The notes under the pieces were generated by a model that did not search any database, had not been told where the DNA came from, and saw only the letters and a list, made by a program, of their open reading frames with translations. Below, in pieces: positions 6,710 through 12,706 of a stretch of 14,686 nucleotides of DNA. The position numbers were made by a program, and so were the translations under genes. Origin of the DNA: CAYQJS01 sp964417895. GTDB lineage: Bacteria; Chloroflexota; UBA6077; SHYK01. Positions within the stretch are counted from its first letter, which is position 1, and every line of letters starts with the position of its first letter. The stretch is from contig CAYQJS010000085.1 in NCBI GenBank assembly GCA_964417895.1, positions 1 through 14,686 of the forward strand, given 5' to 3'.

Positions 6710-7549
6710 CTACCTTGTCCCCAGTTCTACCCCGAGACATCGCTCCGCGGATGGGTTCTGCCAGTCGATCCAGCCAGCGATGTTGAGCTTCGCTGCCCAT
6801 GCGTTGGTGGCCGCCATGTCGCTTCGGTGGCCCTCATCCGGACCATCCAAGACCATCTGTGCCAGATGGGTCCCGACAACGGCGTACTCGTTGACATCGA
6901 AGGGGAGCATCAGCTCCGGGGTGGCGTACAGCTCAGCGACGTGATAAGCCTGCGCTGCGTTCATCGTCATCGTGGCTCGAAAGATCGTCGGCGGGGTAAG
7001 CGCAATCACCTCGGGCGCGAAGCCCGGGAATGAACGGTGGACTTCGTGGATCAGGGATTGACGCTGGATCTGGCGCAGCCCGATGAACCGGTCGTGGATC
7101 CACTGTTCGATGCGCAGATCAGCGGGGAAGCTGGTGAGCTGAGTGCAGACGCCGCGATACCACACGTCGAAGAGGTCGGGCAGAAGCTCCTGGGGGAGCC
7201 TTCGTCCGAGCACCGCAACGATCTCCGGGGCAATCTGCTGGGCGGCGCGTCGTCGGTTCTCAGCCGTTCCCACGGCGAAGAATCGTTCTTGCTCGGGAAC
7301 CTGGTGGAGGCGAACGATGTGGCCGACTTCGTGGGTGACCAGATGGTCAAGGACGCGCTCCTGGCCACGGGCGAAGTGAATCTCGTAGGGTCGCTTGGGC
7401 TGCAAAGGCCGAATCAGCATCGCCCGGGCCTCGCCCGGGATGCTTGGCAATCTCTTGACCACGGGCTGTTTGCCCGCGAGGCGACGCGCGAGCTCCAGGG
7501 CTCGCTGGGTGTGTTGGCTCAGCTGGCGAGGGGGAATGCGTTCGCTCAT
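6710..7549 (-). CDS. HExxH zinc metalloprotease-like protein
   Basis: A 279-residue protein with LVTHEVGHIVRLHQ at 70-83. HEVGH (73-77) supplies two zinc histidines and the catalytic Glu. Glu148 in ADLRIEQWIHDRF is placed like the third ligand of gluzincin-type peptidases. No signal peptide or membrane helix is seen, so it is probably cytosolic. Residues 195-279 (TMTMNAAQAYHVAELYATPE and onward) look helical and may bind a substrate. The gene starts 4 bases after the stop of the small zinc-knuckle gene, indicating one transcript and coupled translation. It loosely resembles the IrrE/ImmA (M78) setting, in which a protease cleaves a regulator, but I cannot confirm membership. Peptidase activity is inferred from the motif. 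Confidence 0.7.
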   Translation of the reverse strand: MSERIPPRQLSQHTQRALELARRLAGKQPVVKRLPSIPGEARAMLIRPLQPKRPYEIHFARGQERVLDHLVTHEVGHIVRLHQVPEQERFFAVGTAENRRRAAQQIAPEIVAVLGRRLPQELLPDLFDVWYRGVCTQLTSFPADLRIEQWIHDRFIGLRQIQRQSLIHEVHRSFPGFAPEVIALTPPTIFRATMTMNAAQAYHVAELYATPELMLPFDVNEYAVVGTHLAQMVLDGPDEGHRSDMAATNAWAAKLNIAGWIDWQNPSAERCLGVELGTR

Positions 7550-7553
7550 AGGG

Positions 7554-7922
7554 TCAGGTCATTGGGTTGACTCCGAGATCCCTGTCATTTGCAAAGCGGC
7601 CATACGGCTTATAAGAGCACCACGATCCATCGGGGGTCTTCTCATGGCAGCTCCAAAAATCGCCTCGGCGTCCCTGCATCAACACCATGGCGATCTGGTG
7701 TACCTCGCAGATGGGCACATCCTCGCTGCTGAGAGTGATACTCTCGTCGTTTTCGTGCAACACCTCAGTGGCCGGCTGAGCTCGGCCAAGCCGGACCAGC
7801 TTGTTGTGGGTCTCCTTGGCCCAAACCAGCGCCGCGGTGATAGATGCTGGATCATCGCTCTCGACACTGACGGCGTGATTCCCGTCGACGGAGAGCTCGA
7901 CCGTGTACTTTGTTTGATTCAT
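7554..7922 (-). CDS. Small zinc-knuckle protein
   Basis: The ATG at 7922 gives 122 residues. A TTG at 7964 is excluded because it lies inside the -35 box of the gene's likely promoter. Residues 1-60 look like a small alpha/beta segment (KYTVELSVDGNHAVSVES, then helix ITAALVWAKETHNKLVRLG). Residues 72-105 hold a probable metal site, C72-x2-H75, C92 and C102 (ICEVHQIAM, FWSCHEKTPDGSWCSYKP), of the short zinc-ribbon kind common at the ends of mobile-element proteins. It begins a run of four co-directional genes (zinc protein, metalloprotease, unknown, Mrr-like nuclease). Nucleic acid or partner binding is a guess from the knuckle. I do not recognise a named family. Confidence 0.62.
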   Translation of the reverse strand: MNQTKYTVELSVDGNHAVSVESDDPASITAALVWAKETHNKLVRLGRAQPATEVLHENDESITLSSEDVPICEVHQIAMVLMQGRRGDFWSCHEKTPDGSWCSYKPYGRFANDRDLGVNPMT

Positions 7923-7935
7923 GGTATTACTTGTC

Positions 7936-7964
7936 ACTAAACCACAATTGGCGGTTATTGTCAA
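7936..7964 (-). promoter_or_regulatory. Promoter of the protease-nuclease gene run
   Basis: A perfect TTGACA (7964-7959) is followed by a 17-base spacer and TTTAGT (7941-7936, 4 of 6 to consensus). Transcription would begin near 7929, about seven bases before ATG 7922, so the message would have almost no leader, in keeping with the missing ribosome site. Confidence 0.55.
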
Positions 7965-7998
7965 GTGGCTGGCTCGGTTGGCTGGCGGGCGGGCAGTC

Positions 7999-8178
7999 TC
8001 ATACGACGTTCTCTTTCAAGGTCGCCAGCCTGTGTCTCTTGACGGTGAACTCGTCGTTAGCGATGACTCTCACGTTGAGCCTTTGACCTGGATGCCAGCC
8101 CAATCGTTTCACGACCGCGGCCGGTATGGTGATCTGGCCCTTGGCCAATATCGTTCTCTGAAACGGGGCCCCTTTCAT
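7999..8178 (-). CDS. AbrB/MazE (SpoVT-AbrB) family DNA-binding protein
   Basis: A 59-residue protein. Its start ATG (8178-8176) overlaps the resolvase stop TGA (8177-8175) as ATGA, so it is translationally coupled. TILAKGQITIPAAVVKRLGW at 9-28, then HPGQRLNVRVIANDEFTVKR, is the swapped-hairpin AbrB fold seen in MazE-type antitoxins and transition-state regulators. Total length fits a bare domain with no toxin-neutralising tail. No MazF, VapC or PIN toxin gene lies next to it: the gene downstream is the zinc-knuckle protein, whose promoter begins about 35 bases beyond the stop. It more likely represses the resolvase operon or the adjacent downstream promoter than serves as an antitoxin. Too short to stand out in ORF calling but clear from sequence. 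Confidence 0.85.
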   Translation of the reverse strand: MKGAPFQRTILAKGQITIPAAVVKRLGWHPGQRLNVRVIANDEFTVKRHRLATLKENVV

Positions 8179-8777
8179 GGCGCAACCCCCGCCGGGTCAT
8201 GCTGATCCCTCTGGGCGGTCCTCTCGCCCACATGGCGATAGAGCGTTGCCCTAGACACGCCCAGGCTTTGGCAGATATCGCTGATTGAGTTCTGCTTATC
8301 CTGGTAGAGGGCCTGCGCCATGGCCACCTTCCTGGCGTTATTGAGTGCTGGAACTCTGGGTCGTCCACCGACTCGCCCTCGAGCGCGAGCGGCTGCAAGG
8401 CCCGCCCTTGTTCTCTCGCGGATGAGATCCCGCTCAAACTCGGCCAGGGCTCCGAAGACATGGAAAATAAGCTTGCCGCCGCTGGTGGAGGTGTCGATCT
8501 GTTCGGTGAGCGAAATGAAGCCGACAGCTCGGCGATCAAGGTCGCTTATTACTTCGATGAGGTTCTTAAGGGAGCGTCCGAGGCGGTCGAGCTTCCATAC
8601 GACGAGGGTGTCGCCAGCTCGAAGGAACGCAAGGGCTTCGGTGAGACCGGGGCGCTCGATGTTGGCGCCGCTCAGGGTATCGGTGAAGGTGCGCTCGCAG
8701 CCAGCGCTCTTCAGTGCGTCGAGTTGCGGGTCAAGGGTCTGATCCTCCGTGGAAATACGGGCATAGCCGACTTTCAT
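8175..8777 (-). CDS. Serine recombinase of the resolvase/invertase family
   Basis: From ATG 8777 the protein has 200 residues, normal for a small resolvase; a GTG at 8798 would add seven. MKVGYARISTEDQ carries the nucleophile Ser9. The conserved DTLSGANIERPGL, DTLVVWKLDRLGRSLKNL and FGALAEFERDLIRERTRAGL (E helix) follow, then GGRPR and a C-terminal Hin-type HTH (SISDICQSLGVSRATLYRHV). All catalytic arginines expected near the D-x-L-x-R-L-G-R motif are visible. Such enzymes resolve replicon multimers or transposon cointegrates, or invert segments, at short sites usually next to the gene. The 142-base divergent region upstream is the likely site. The promoter TTGACA (8817-8812), 17 bases, GACGAT (8794-8789) lies just before the start. 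Confidence 0.93.
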   Translation of the reverse strand: MKVGYARISTEDQTLDPQLDALKSAGCERTFTDTLSGANIERPGLTEALAFLRAGDTLVVWKLDRLGRSLKNLIEVISDLDRRAVGFISLTEQIDTSTSGGKLIFHVFGALAEFERDLIRERTRAGLAAARARGRVGGRPRVPALNNARKVAMAQALYQDKQNSISDICQSLGVSRATLYRHVGERTAQRDQHDPAGVAP

Positions 8778-8919
8778 AGGGCTTGCCCATCGTCTCACAA
8801 CTCGTCGGTCATGTCAATACTGTCCTATAACGTCATTAGTGACCTCCGCGAATGGAGCTTAGTGCGACCAATGACCTATATTGTTTGACTTATCTTGCCA
8901 TCAGTGCTAACATCAACGC
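8778..8919. promoter_or_regulatory. Divergent promoter region; possible resolvase site
   Basis: This lies between the resolvase and HEPN genes. Leftward: TTGACA 8817-8812, 17 bases, GACGAT 8794-8789. Between the promoters are CCTATA at 8824-8829 and 8875-8880, 51 bases apart, each preceded by CAAT, plus the small inverted repeat GTCATTAGTGAC (8832-8843). Resolution sites of this family usually lie just upstream of the recombinase gene and hold two or three repeated subsites, so this is the natural place. The repeats here are too short to prove it. Confidence 0.4.
8885..8913 (+). promoter_or_regulatory. Promoter of the HEPN operon, leaderless type
   Basis: TTGACT (8885-8890), a 17-base spacer and TAACAT (8908-8913) with an extended TGC directly before the -10. 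The expected start of transcription falls on or next to the A of ATG 8920. No ribosome site is present, so the message is probably leaderless. Confidence 0.55.
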
Positions 8920-9315
8920 ATGATAGAGGTAGAACTAGTCTACTTGGAAAAAGCCCGGGAGAGTTTAGAGTCAGCGCAAGCTGAGCTGATCAACCGGCGT
9001 TTCAACAGCAGCGCCAACCGGAGCTATTACGCTTGTTTCCAGGCTGCGATTTACGCTCTGGTCCGCGCTGGAATAGGACCTCGAAGAGCCGATGGCCAGT
9101 GGGGCCATGAGTTCGTCCATGGCCAATTCAATGGCGAGCTGGTTAACCGCCGCCACCTGTACCCTGCTCAATTGAGGGGTACCCTTCCTCAGAACTTCCG
9201 TCTTCGACAGGCCGCAGACTATGGCTTGGACCGAGTGAGCGAGGTGAGGGCAGCCCGCGCAGTCTCCAGGGCACAGGAATTCGTGGAAGCTGTCGAAAAG
9301 GAAGGGGGTGTGTAG
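8920..9315 (+). CDS. HEPN-domain protein
   Basis: A 131-residue all-helical protein. VYLEKARESLESAQAELINR, then FNSSANRSYYACFQAAIYAL (28-47), HEFVHGQF and RLRQAADYGLDRVSEVRAARAVSRAQEFVEAV match the HEPN fold of the small UPF0332-type proteins. NRSYYACFQA is the conserved N-R-x-Y-Y turn; the His common a few residues later (YYAMFHA type) is Gln41 here. HEPN proteins are often RNases held in check by a nucleotidyltransferase-like partner encoded next to them. The classical R-x4-6-H RNase motif is not clear, so nuclease activity is uncertain. A second gene follows after one base, and the pair sits beside the Qat operon, which suits a toxin-antitoxin or defence role. Confidence 0.78.
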   Translation: MIEVELVYLEKARESLESAQAELINRRFNSSANRSYYACFQAAIYALVRAGIGPRRADGQWGHEFVHGQFNGELVNRRHLYPAQLRGTLPQNFRLRQAADYGLDRVSEVRAARAVSRAQEFVEAVEKEGGV

Positions 9316-9316
9316 G

Positions 9317-9667
9317 ATGAATCACGAACGATTACAGGATTTGGCACCGAACGTCGTCAGAGCGGTAGAGGAGCTTGAAGGGATGGTCAGGGAGCATTAC
9401 CCGAGCGCGACCTTCCAGGTTGCACGGGCCGCGGATGACCCCGAGGCCATACTTCTTTGGACTACCGTCGACGTGGATGATCCCGACGAGGTCGGGGACC
9501 TGGTGCTCGATAGACTGCTGGAGCTGCAGATTGACGAAGGGATCCCCCTTCACCTGATCCCGGTTAGGACTCCTGAACGAGTAATGGCCTCAATGAAGAC
9601 CGAGCCCAGGCGCAAAAGAGGGATCGCAAAGATTGTCTCCACCCTCGGGGAACAAGCGACCCAGTAG
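9317..9667 (+). CDS. Small acidic partner of the HEPN protein; possible degenerate nucleotidyltransferase fold
   Basis: A 116-residue protein from ATG 9317, which follows the HEPN stop after one base and has GAAGGGGG eight bases upstream. Residues 13-36 are a helix (VVRAVEELEGMVREHYPS). Then come strand ATFQVARAADDPEAILLWTT, an acidic segment VDVDDPDEVGDLVLDRLLEL, strand IPLHLIPVRTPER and a basic tail. This alternation resembles a minimal nucleotidyltransferase-like alpha/beta fold. However, the G-S-x(n)-D-x-D catalytic motif of MNT proteins is missing, and DVDD is not in that setting. By position it is the likely neutraliser or regulator of the HEPN protein. The family is not recognised and the fold is inferred. 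Confidence 0.62.
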   Translation: MNHERLQDLAPNVVRAVEELEGMVREHYPSATFQVARAADDPEAILLWTTVDVDDPDEVGDLVLDRLLELQIDEGIPLHLIPVRTPERVMASMKTEPRRKRGIAKIVSTLGEQATQ

Positions 9668-9726
9668 CGGAGCTGGTTGCCGCCGTCGTCTCAGAACTCA
9701 ACGGATCACACTGCCGGTGGGCATTT

Positions 9727-9823
9727 GTTTTAGAGACGGGTTATGAGACAGGCGGGCTCCCAGGAAAGGGGTCTCTGGCAGTCGTCGGCCGTGATGTTCT
9801 CATAAACGGACGTTTCTGAAAAC
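9727..9823. repeat. Long imperfect inverted repeat made of four 12-base motifs
   Basis: In the gap between the convergent HEPN operon and qatD, the plus strand carries GTTTTAGAGAC (9727-9737) and GGTTATGAGAC (9739-9749). The minus strand carries GTTTTCAGAAAC (9823-9812) and GTTTATGAGAAC (9807-9796). The two halves (9727-9748 and 9798-9823) pair as an imperfect hairpin with about 49 bases between them. TTATGAGA and TCTCATAA are exact complements. No T-run follows, so it is not a simple terminator, although it lies where a bidirectional one is expected. It could be a recombinase or operator site, or the ends of a small non-coding mobile element. Confidence 0.6.
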
Positions 9824-9846
9824 CCAGCGGCGCTTTTGCTGTGAGA

Positions 9847-10602
9847 CTAGACGGTCAGAAATGCACTCTGGAACGCTGCAGGCAGACTCTCGATAGTCGC
9901 TGTTTCCGTAGCTATTTGGAGGAGGTTGGCCCAAACGCGCCTACGCACCTCTTCAACGTTGAGGTCCCAGTGTCTACTGAGGCACGCCTCTACAGTGTCA
10001 ACGTGCCCAGGCCGCCGAGGTTTGGCTTCGCGCCGGTCGCCGAACGGATGATCAGTCTCCGTCAGAATCCGTTCCGGCGGGAGTAATGACAGGATCCTTG
10101 GTTGGAACACTTCGGCTGCATTAATCGAGAAATAGCAGCCTAAGTCGAGGGCCCGATTGGTCTCGACCTTCGACCCGCGCCACCAGTGGAGCACGAGGCC
10201 CTTCGGGCGATGACTCTGTATGACTTCGAGCACAGCGGCGGTAGCTGCCACGCTGTGAACTGAAGTTAGCCTCGGATGATCTCTGAGAATAGCTAGAATG
10301 GCATCAAAGGTGCGAGTCTGAACGGCTAAGGTCACATCTGAACGTCCATCAAGCCCTATTTCACCTACAACCGGGCTCTCGTGAAGCAGCTTGCGGAAAC
10401 TCTCTGTGTTGAAGTCTTCGTGAGCTGAAGAGATGCCTGGATGGGCACCCAGGCCCCACACGGTCGATTGGTCGCGCCTGCTCAGAACAGCGGCGAACTC
10501 ATCGGCGGTTCGAGTGACGGCGACAACGCAGGCGTTGAGGCCGTCAAGTTCAATCGAAGTAATGCGGGGATCAATGTGCGCGTGCAAGTCGAGCGGAAGC
10601 AT
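9847..10602 (-). CDS. qatD: QatD, TatD-family metal-dependent DNase of the Qat defence system
   Basis: A 251-residue TIM-barrel hydrolase. LDLHAHID (H7, H9), GLGAHPG, GEIGLDG (E81), SVHSVAA (H116), LVLHWW (H139) and LTETDHPFG (D184) are the TatD metal-ligand series in order, so the two-metal site looks intact. Length is normal for TatD. It is the last gene of the qatABCD operon. Its ATG shares one base with the qatC stop (TGATG), so translation is coupled. In the Qat system all four proteins are needed for phage defence in the studied example; the substrate of QatD is not settled. An unrelated housekeeping TatD is unlikely given the overlap and the neighbouring qatABC genes. Confidence 0.92.
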   Translation of the reverse strand: MLPLDLHAHIDPRITSIELDGLNACVVAVTRTADEFAAVLSRRDQSTVWGLGAHPGISSAHEDFNTESFRKLLHESPVVGEIGLDGRSDVTLAVQTRTFDAILAILRDHPRLTSVHSVAATAAVLEVIQSHRPKGLVLHWWRGSKVETNRALDLGCYFSINAAEVFQPRILSLLPPERILTETDHPFGDRREAKPRRPGHVDTVEACLSRHWDLNVEEVRRRVWANLLQIATETATIESLPAAFQSAFLTV

Positions 10603-11906
10603 CAGGGCAGGCGCACCAGAGCAATCTCGGCGAAGCCACGTCTGACCAGATGGAGGGCGCCGTCCAAGTCGTACCCATCGGGGAGTTGCATCGACAGGAT
10701 ATCGGCGGGGCCAGTTTGGCCACTCGTAGCGTAGCGGGCCGCCTCGATGTCATCTCGGGCTACAGTCGTCAGAAACTTTCGTCGTGTGGGTTCGGGCAGG
10801 TCGTTTGCCAAGTAGACGGTGCGATCCTGAAGCCCCGATCTGATGAATGCGCCGCGGCGGACGAGGCAGCCCAGGCAAAGACCGCAGTGGGTATCGGGTG
10901 AAAGGCCGAACATTCCCCCCAGCCTAGCGTGCGAGCAAGAATGGGTTTTCGTCAGCAAGTCAGCAGCAACGTCCGGGCCGATCGTATCGGCAATTGAGGC
11001 AAACATCTCGCCCTTGGTTGCACTAGCGAACGGGCTCGAGAAGTCGGCGTACGCCCCGACCCCAGTCAATACCGATCTGATCTGGTCGAAGAACGTGGGG
11101 TGGGTAGTTCGTGTCGACAAGGCACCGAGCCGCTCTGGAGCAAGAGGAGGATTGAGGGAAGTGAAGCCGTTCTCCGGGACCCATAGCGAGGATGACGTGC
11201 TCGCCGCGACTGCGAGACCGAGAGCAATAAACAACAGGCTCCGGCTCCGGCGGCTAGGCTCGTCCGGAAATGGGGCTCCACCTATCTGTTTGCTCATCCG
11301 CCCGATCTTGACTTGCACCTGGGGGATCTCCACGCCAAACAGCTTCTTGAGATCGGTGACGAGACGAGTTTGGATCCCCGCATGTACTGACCAGTCCCAG
11401 TGAGAAACAAGGGTGGTGCGGCTGCCATCGGCCAGGGCCCGAATAGCGCCGCACATCGAATCTGAACCTCCGCTGAAGAGACATACGACTCCATCGGACC
11501 CTTCATCCGAAGCGTTGGGGTCGCTACCCTCAGTAGGCTCGTCTGGTCCGGATACGATTGAAACCCCCCACACATCTGAAGTAAGAAAGGCGAGCATTTG
11601 TTCCACTTGGCCGCTGAGGGCAAGCCAGGCGTCTGCAGCCGTAACCGGGACTGCGATTTGAACGTCACGCTGCCATCCTGTACGTCTGGGTACCGTGCGA
11701 TCGGCCAGAAACACGGTCGTCGCCAGCCAGACCGCGTCGCGGTTTGGGCCTGGGACACTACCCAATTCGGCTAGGTCGGGGGCAATGTTTGTCCACAGCG
11801 AAGAGGGGCCCTGAGACGGTCGTCGCCAAACCAAGTCATCTAACGTGATGCGGTCCGGCGGGTCGCCCACCCATAGACGCTTCGTGCTCACGGCATCCGA
11901 ACTCAA
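10602..11906 (-). CDS. qatC: QatC, QueC-like PP-loop protein of the Qat defence system
   Basis: A 434-residue protein, far longer than housekeeping QueC (about 230) because of a 135-residue N-terminal extension with no motif I recognise. The PP-loop CLFSGGSDS is at 142-150. LLFIALGLAVAAS and LWVPENGFTSLNPP (236-254) follow, then the loop TRTTHP. A zinc site is formed by C324 in THSCSH and by C341, C344 and C347 in HCGLCLGCLVRRGAF, as in QueC. QueC makes preQ0 using ATP; in defence operons QueC-like proteins are thought to modify a protein or nucleic acid target. The TTG start overlaps the qatB stop as TTGA. Weak Shine-Dalgarno sequence suggests coupling to qatB translation. The alternative start GTG 11891 is less likely. 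Confidence 0.92.
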   Translation of the reverse strand: MSSDAVSTKRLWVGDPPDRITLDDLVWRRPSQGPSSLWTNIAPDLAELGSVPGPNRDAVWLATTVFLADRTVPRRTGWQRDVQIAVPVTAADAWLALSGQVEQMLAFLTSDVWGVSIVSGPDEPTEGSDPNASDEGSDGVVCLFSGGSDSMCGAIRALADGSRTTLVSHWDWSVHAGIQTRLVTDLKKLFGVEIPQVQVKIGRMSKQIGGAPFPDEPSRRSRSLLFIALGLAVAASTSSSLWVPENGFTSLNPPLAPERLGALSTRTTHPTFFDQIRSVLTGVGAYADFSSPFASATKGEMFASIADTIGPDVAADLLTKTHSCSHARLGGMFGLSPDTHCGLCLGCLVRRGAFIRSGLQDRTVYLANDLPEPTRRKFLTTVARDDIEAARYATSGQTGPADILSMQLPDGYDLDGALHLVRRGFAEIALVRLP

Positions 11907-12706
11907 AAGATCCGCGTCAGCATTCCGAGAAACCGGCCGATGGCGGCGCGAAAGTCGGCTGCGCGGAGACCGTCGACGATCACGTTTGCTTGTTCGACCG
12001 CTGCCTCAAGAGTCAGCCGAACCGTCCGCTCAAGTGCGTGAGTAGAAGCCCCATCGCGGGTGCCGTCGCGAAGCGTTGAGCCAGCCTCGGTTAGCCAGGC
12101 CCGGTAGACGTACTCAGTCACCCACGCCTTGACCAGTTCAATGGGCGAAGGCCGTGCTTCCTGCTCCAGCGCCCACCACATAAAGTTGGCATTCACTTCG
12201 CGTATTTCGGCCTGGTCAATGAGTCCGGACGGGCCAGACGCCGCGTCTACGATGCGCTTGGCTTGATAGAAAGGGCTTAAGCCTTCGAGATCGGCTAGCG
12301 TTAGCCCCGCGTCACCTAGGGCAGTGGGGTCGCGCGCTCCAAGGCCGTATGCGCCAGCAATTGCAACACCACCAGACGTAATCGCGCGTCCTCGTGCCCT
12401 TGCTCCGCCACCGGTTCCGCTTCCTCCGCCTCCGCCACCGCCACCGCCGGTTGCGCTTGAGCGGGCGACCGCCGCCAATCGTCTACTAACTCCACGCAGG
12501 ATTCGAGCAACCCTTGGGTTGGTCTGGTCTGGGCGGTCGTTTGGATCTTGCTCTCGTCCTGGCTCTGGCGGACGAACGGGTTCGGCAGGCGCCGTACCGC
12601 CATTCCCGCCCTCGCTGCGGGCAGGCAAGTCGTTAAGCCAGTCCTCAGTGTCTCGCCGGGTGCCGCTCCATCCGATCGATCCGCCGTAGGCGCCGGAAGT
12701 GCCCAT
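11903..12706 (-). CDS. qatB: QatB, glycine-rich protein of the Qat defence system
   Basis: A 267-residue protein starting at ATG 12706, directly after the qatA stop (TAAATG), with GGAAGG 4 bases upstream. The opening MGTSGAYGGS is the hallmark of QatB proteins. Residues 30-65 are proline-rich. Residues 87-101 form a glycine run (nine Gly, then SGTGGG). The C-terminal half (137-267) looks helical and contains FYQAKRIVDAAS, NANFMWWALEQEA and an acidic helix ending in FLGMLTRIF. No catalytic motif is seen. A glycine-rich stretch in a protein encoded next to a QueC-like enzyme suggests it may be the modified substrate, but that is inference. Family assignment rests on the N-terminus plus gene order. 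Confidence 0.87.
   Translation of the reverse strand: MGTSGAYGGSIGWSGTRRDTEDWLNDLPARSEGGNGGTAPAEPVRPPEPGREQDPNDRPDQTNPRVARILRGVSRRLAAVARSSATGGGGGGGGGSGTGGGARARGRAITSGGVAIAGAYGLGARDPTALGDAGLTLADLEGLSPFYQAKRIVDAASGPSGLIDQAEIREVNANFMWWALEQEARPSPIELVKAWVTEYVYRAWLTEAGSTLRDGTRDGASTHALERTVRLTLEAAVEQANVIVDGLRAADFRAAIGRFLGMLTRIF

Noticed and set aside
7037..7570. Plus-strand 177-codon ORF
   Set aside because: It is the antisense frame of the metalloprotease gene, whose HEVGH motif and operon position make the minus strand the coding one.
7999..8178. MazE-type antitoxin of a toxin-antitoxin pair
   Set aside because: No toxin-like gene is adjacent on either side; the next genes are the resolvase and the zinc-knuckle protein.
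9727..9823. Terminal inverted repeats of a Tn3-family transposon
   Set aside because: The outer GGGTTTTCAG end recalls such repeats, but the typical TAAG inner end and any transposase are missing, and only about 49 bases separate the arms.
9847..10602. Housekeeping TatD nuclease
   Set aside because: The one-base overlap with qatC and the full qatABC set upstream make QatD the better call.
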